A stretch of 64,000 bases of DNA from positions 1-64,000 of the forward strand of contig CAIPAH010000023.1 of NCBI GenBank assembly GCA_903862955.1, read 5' to 3'. This DNA is from an uncultured Opitutia bacterium (GTDB taxonomy: Bacteria; Verrucomicrobiota; Verrucomicrobiia; Opitutales; Opitutaceae). Each line of letters starts with the position of its first letter. The stretch's first letter is position 1. Positions 60,522 to 64,000 of the stretch are shown here, one piece after another. The notes beneath the pieces were generated by a model. It had not been told where the DNA came from, did no database searches, and worked only from the letters and a program-made list of their open reading frames with translations. The position numbers and the translations under genes were made by a program.

Positions 60522-61784
60522 ATGCCTAGAGTTTACATCACGGGCCTCGGTTTCATCACCAGCATCGGCAACGATGCCGCCCGCGTCACCACGAGCCTGC
60601 GCGAACTTCGCCACGGGTTCGAACTCTACCCGCCGTTCCAGAAGCCCGAGATTCCGGTTAAAGTCGCCGCACCCGTCCGGGAGTTTTCCACCGACTCGAC
60701 CGACTGCGAGGACTGGACGTTCCCGTCCCGCTACACCATCAAGCGCGAGGTGCTCCGCGGCATGGCGCCGCATGGGGTGTTCGCGTGGTGCGCCATGCAG
60801 CAGGCCATCGAGGACGCCAAGCTGAGCGATGCCGACGTTTCCAACTCCCAGACCGGCCTGTATGCCGCGTCGGGCGGCTCGCCACACCTCATGGGCTACA
60901 TGCTGCAACGCATGCACTCGGTCGGCGTGATGCGCTGTTCGCCGCTGGGCATCGTGGCTTCAATCGCCGGCACGGTGCAGTTCAACCTCGTGGCGCACTT
61001 CAAGATCAAGGGGTCGTCCTGCGGTTTCGCGTCGGCCTGCGCTTCGTCCTCGCACGCGCTGGGCTTTGCCTTGGACGACCTGGTGCTGGGCCGGCAGAAA
61101 CGCATGTTCGTCGTCGGCGCCGAGGATGGGAACATGGACGCCATCCTGCCGTTCGCCGGCATGCGCGCGCTTTCGCTCCAAACCGACCCGAACCTCGCGT
61201 CGCGCCCGTTCGACGCGGCGCGCGACGGCTTTGTCGGCACGGGCGGTGGGGTGGTGCTGGTGTTGGAGACCGAGGACGAGGTCGCCCGCCGCGGTGTGAA
61301 ACCTTACTGCGAAATCCTCGGCTGGGGCCAGGCGTCCGACGGACACAACGTCGCGATCTCGCATCCCGAGGGCACGGGTCTGCGCGCGGCGATGGAAAAT
61401 GCCCTGCGGGCCACGAAGGTTGCGCCGGAGGAGGTCGATTATGTGAACGCCCATGCCACCTCCACGCCCATCGGCGACGTGTCCGAGGCGAAGGCGTTGA
61501 AGGCGATTTTCAAGACGCCAGCGGCCCGACCCGCGATCAGCAGCACGAAGTCCCTCACCGGCCACGGGCTTTCCCTCGCGGGGGCGATGGAGAGCGGCTT
61601 CTGCGCGCTGGCGATCCGGGACGGCTTCATGCCCGGGTCCGCGCACATCACCCGGCTGGACCCCGAGTGCGAAGGCCTGAACATCATCCGTTCCACGCTG
61701 CCCGCGCAGCCGCACATTGCCATCAACAACGTCAGCGGCTTTGGCGGTGCCAATGTCACGCTGGTGTTTCGGAAAGCCGGCTAA
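60522..61784 (+). CDS. Beta-ketoacyl-ACP synthase (FabF-like)
   Basis: The 420-residue thiolase-fold condensing enzyme has nucleophile C173 in SACASSSHALG and catalytic histidines H311 (NAHATSTPIGD) and H348 (KSLTGHGLSLAG). It elongates an acyl chain by condensation with malonyl-ACP. ATG 60522 is chosen; the upstream codons are not conserved. The next gene (SDR) starts two bases after its stop. It probably acts with the carrier-dehydratase on a specialised chain, as a general fatty-acid operon (fabD/fabG/acpP) is absent here. Confidence 0.93.
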   Translation: MPRVYITGLGFITSIGNDAARVTTSLRELRHGFELYPPFQKPEIPVKVAAPVREFSTDSTDCEDWTFPSRYTIKREVLRGMAPHGVFAWCAMQQAIEDAKLSDADVSNSQTGLYAASGGSPHLMGYMLQRMHSVGVMRCSPLGIVASIAGTVQFNLVAHFKIKGSSCGFASACASSSHALGFALDDLVLGRQKRMFVVGAEDGNMDAILPFAGMRALSLQTDPNLASRPFDAARDGFVGTGGGVVLVLETEDEVARRGVKPYCEILGWGQASDGHNVAISHPEGTGLRAAMENALRATKVAPEEVDYVNAHATSTPIGDVSEAKALKAIFKTPAARPAISSTKSLTGHGLSLAGAMESGFCALAIRDGFMPGSAHITRLDPECEGLNIIRSTLPAQPHIAINNVSGFGGANVTLVFRKAG

Positions 61785-61786
61785 CC

Positions 61787-62617
61787 GTGACCGTGGCGCG
61801 CGTTTCCGACCTCTACCGCACCGCGTTCGTGACCGGCGCGAGCACGGGCTTGGGGCGGGCGTTCGCGGAGATGCTGCTCGCTGACGGCGTGAAGGTGTGG
61901 GGCACGGCCCGCGATGTCGCGCGGCTCAGCGGGCTGGCTGCGCAGCCCAATTTCACCGCGGTCGCGCTCGACCTGCGCGACGGCGCGCGGGCGGAGGCGG
62001 TCTTCCGCGAGGCCGAGGCGGCGTCGGGCGGATTCGATCTCGTGGTGAACAACGCGGGCTACGGCGTGTATGGCGGGTTTGCCACGACCGATTTTTCCGT
62101 CTGGCAGGAGCAGCTCGAGGTCATGCTGGTTCACACAGCGCGACTGGCGCACGCGGCGCTGCGGGGCATGCTCGCGCGCAAGCGCGGGGTGCTCGTCAAC
62201 ATCTCGTCGTTGGGCGCGGAATTCCCGCTGCCGTATCAAAGCGCCTACAACATGTGCAAGTCGGGCCTGAGCGCGTTGAACGAGAGCCTGATGCTGGAAG
62301 TCGAGGGCACTGGGGTTGTCATCCTCGACGTGCGCCCGGGCGACTATCGCACCGACTTCGAGGGTTCCGTGCGCCGGCCCGCGGGCGAGGTCACTCCGCG
62401 CATGGCGCGCGGGTGGACGGCCTTCACAAAGATGATGGAGGACGGCCCGCCGCCGGCCCACGCCGCCGCGGCGTTGCGTCGCGCCCTGCTGCGCGGGCGC
62501 AGCGGCACGGTACGGATGGGACGGTTCTTCCAAGCCGTGGTAGCGCCGCTGTTGGCGCGACTGGGTTCACTCTCGCTGCGACGCCGGATCCAGGCGCGCT
62601 ACTTCGACGTCACCTGA
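61787..62617 (+). CDS. Short-chain dehydrogenase/reductase (SDR)
   Basis: The 276-residue SDR has TGASTGLG (16-23) for NAD(P), VNNAGYGVYG and the active-site triad Ser/Tyr/Lys in NISSLGAEFPLPYQSAYNMC followed by K. It may reduce the ketosynthase product. Start is GTG 61787 or GTG 61793, two or eight bases after the ketosynthase stop. Two bases separate it from the following glycosyltransferase, so the operon is tightly packed. Confidence 0.9.
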   Translation: MTVARVSDLYRTAFVTGASTGLGRAFAEMLLADGVKVWGTARDVARLSGLAAQPNFTAVALDLRDGARAEAVFREAEAASGGFDLVVNNAGYGVYGGFATTDFSVWQEQLEVMLVHTARLAHAALRGMLARKRGVLVNISSLGAEFPLPYQSAYNMCKSGLSALNESLMLEVEGTGVVILDVRPGDYRTDFEGSVRRPAGEVTPRMARGWTAFTKMMEDGPPPAHAAAALRRALLRGRSGTVRMGRFFQAVVAPLLARLGSLSLRRRIQARYFDVT

Positions 62618-62619
62618 CC

Positions 62620-63819
62620 ATGTCCAAAGTTCGCATCCTCGTCCTCACATCCAGCACCGGTGGCGGTCATGACGCCCGCGCCGAGGCCTTTGCCGAGTGG
62701 TGCTTCCAGCTTTACCGTCACGACGTGGACGTCCGCATCGAGCAGATGCTGGAGCAGTCGTCGGTGGTGAACCGGGTGGGGGTGAATTTCTACAACCGCA
62801 TCCAGAAGGCGGCGCCGTGGGTGCACATCTGGTTTTACACCGTGGTCGAGGTGCTGAGCTATCTGAACCGCCGCCGGGTGACGTTTGGCGCGGGCTACTA
62901 CACCGAGGTCCTCCGCGAGTATCAGCCGCACCTGATCTTCAGCGTGCATGACTGCCTGAACCGCGGGTATTTCCAACTGGCGCGGCAGATCCTCGGCGCG
63001 GACAAGGTGCGCTGTGCGACGTATTGCGGGGAGTTTTCGGGCGGGTGGGGGTATTCGCGCAACTGGATTGAGCCCACCGTGGACCTTTACATTTCCCGCA
63101 CGCCGACGGCGCGGGATTTTGCGGTCAAGAAGGGCATTGCGGCCGAGAAGACCCGCGTCCGCGGCAACCTGATGCTGCCGCGCGCCAATCTCGAGCTGAT
63201 CGCCCCGGAGGAGCGCGGCGGTTTCCGCGAGCACAAGCTCGGGCTGCGGCCCGACCTCTTCACCGTGTTTCTGGCCACCGGCGGCAACGGCGCGCACAAC
63301 CACTTCGATCTCCTGCCGGTGCTCGTGAAGCACGCGGACCGGGTGCAGGCCATCGTGATCTGCGGCAAGAACAAGCAGGCCTACAACGAGCTGGTCCACT
63401 GGCGCGCCAACCATCCCGAGCTTAACTGCTACATCGAGGGTTATTCCGAGATCGTGCACCTGCTCATCCAGGTGAGCGACGTCATCGTCACCCGCGGCGG
63501 CACGACGACCTGCGCGAAGGCGCTGAATTTCCGGTGCCCGATCGTCTTCAACGCGTTTGGCGGGATCATGCCGCAGGAGGAGCTGACCTGGAAATTCTTC
63601 CGCAACGGCGCGAAGTGCGAGAAGATCGAGAACGCGGCGGATTTCGCGGCGATCATCGACCGCTGGATGGCCGACCCAGCGGCCTACACGCAGGCGCGGG
63701 AGGATTTCCTCCGGCTGCGCTACGTGGAGGACCCGACCATCGTGATCGACGAGCTGGTGGCGCTGGCGAACGAGCCCGCTCAGGCCGCCCTCAAGCGCCT
63801 GCCGTTTCCGCCGCCCTGA
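62620..63819 (+). CDS. MGDG-synthase-like family 28 glycosyltransferase
   Basis: The 399-residue GT-B protein starts MSKVRILVLTSSTGGGHDAR, with the GGGH motif of the monogalactosyldiacylglycerol synthase/MurG family. The C-terminal half has FLATGGNGAHNH and TRGGTTTCAKALNFRCPIV, matching the UDP-sugar-binding part. It would transfer a sugar to a lipid at the membrane. It follows the SDR by two bases and finishes the acyl-chain operon, so it is a candidate for glycosylating that lipid. Confidence 0.9.
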   Translation: MSKVRILVLTSSTGGGHDARAEAFAEWCFQLYRHDVDVRIEQMLEQSSVVNRVGVNFYNRIQKAAPWVHIWFYTVVEVLSYLNRRRVTFGAGYYTEVLREYQPHLIFSVHDCLNRGYFQLARQILGADKVRCATYCGEFSGGWGYSRNWIEPTVDLYISRTPTARDFAVKKGIAAEKTRVRGNLMLPRANLELIAPEERGGFREHKLGLRPDLFTVFLATGGNGAHNHFDLLPVLVKHADRVQAIVICGKNKQAYNELVHWRANHPELNCYIEGYSEIVHLLIQVSDVIVTRGGTTTCAKALNFRCPIVFNAFGGIMPQEELTWKFFRNGAKCEKIENAADFAAIIDRWMADPAAYTQAREDFLRLRYVEDPTIVIDELVALANEPAQAALKRLPFPPP

Positions 63820-63831
63820 GCCGCACCGCGC

Positions 63832-64000
63832 TCAGCGCGGCTTGGTGATCTCGACGAAAGTCGTGATGACGGGGAGTTTGCCGCCGTAGCACCAGTTTTC
63901 CTCCGCAAAATCGGGGTGGTTGCGCGGGGAGGTGACCGGGTAGTCGGCAAACAACCGCTCCAACTCCTGCTCGCTGAAATAGCGCACGCCGCGTGTGAAC
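63832..64000 (-). CDS. Partial CDS at window edge, C-terminus only
   Basis: The last 55 residues of a minus-strand gene are visible, ending VITTFVEITKPR, with an internal NHPDFAEENWCYGG. The reading frame is open to the edge and has good third-position GC. It may be a methyltransferase C-terminus, but this cannot be supported. It is convergent with the glycosyltransferase. Confidence 0.6.
   Translation of the reverse strand, partial: FTRGVRYFSEQELERLFADYPVTSPRNHPDFAEENWCYGGKLPVITTFVEITKPR

Overview
The window is GC-rich (a third codon position dominated by G/C, many long shadow ORFs) and looks like a chromosomal segment of a verrucomicrobial bacterium, most likely an opitute. This is inferred from the very long GreA with an N-terminal extension (a layout known from the Chlamydiae/Verrucomicrobia side of the PVC group), Gram-negative LPS/MsbA genes, an MEP isoprenoid pathway, weak Shine-Dalgarno usage with frequent GTG/TTG starts, two PhyH oxygenases and unusually dense palindromic intergenic repeats. 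I saw no rRNA or tRNA genes, no CRISPR array, no prophage and no plasmid functions. No stretch of more than about 300 bases lacks a gene; the larger gaps are filled with repeats.

Layout. 1-8 kb: PhyH oxygenase, NAD-dependent epimerase, methyltransferase, an RsmB/F-type rRNA methyltransferase and dnaE. 8-16 kb: rpsU, a sugar isomerase, an ABC ATPase, surE, a REP-associated transposase (RAYT) between two hairpins, pnp, rpsO and dciA. 16-21.4 kb: an LPS/envelope block (two family-2 glycosyltransferases, a methyltransferase, a heptosyltransferase-like GT9 and MsbA). 21.5-32 kb: a peptide-uptake block on the minus strand with oppC, oppB, four oppA paralogues and an M28 peptidase, but no ATPase genes. 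32-35 kb: ispF, ispD, pyrF and divergent ispE. 35-42 kb: ptsI, a second PhyH, small enzymes (DUF3052, YciI, tautomerase), an ArsR-methyltransferase fusion and the long GreA. 42-54 kb: rsmB, a retropepsin-PDZ lipoprotein, a channel-like membrane protein, a CHASE hybrid histidine kinase, glyA, a low-molecular-weight phosphatase, purD and a two-part LOG-domain protein. 54-64 kb: FKBP isomerase, threonine aldolase, shikimate kinase, queG, thioesterase, a GT4, and a compact plus-strand operon of an ACP-dehydratase fusion, a ketosynthase, an SDR and an MGDG-synthase-type glycosyltransferase that looks like a dedicated acyl-chain or glycolipid pathway.

The most striking feature is the repeat biology. 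Several families of palindromic elements fill intergenic spaces, and one set carries the GTAG head and hairpin that RAYT enzymes recognise. They also intrude into genes: in-frame segments are present in dnaE, an rRNA methyltransferase (twice), queG and the M28 peptidase, and repeats form the stop codons or C-terminal codons of other genes. In two neighbouring oppA genes one inverted-repeat family supplies the Shine-Dalgarno sequence, overlaps the start and encodes the hydrophobic core of the lipoprotein signal peptide.
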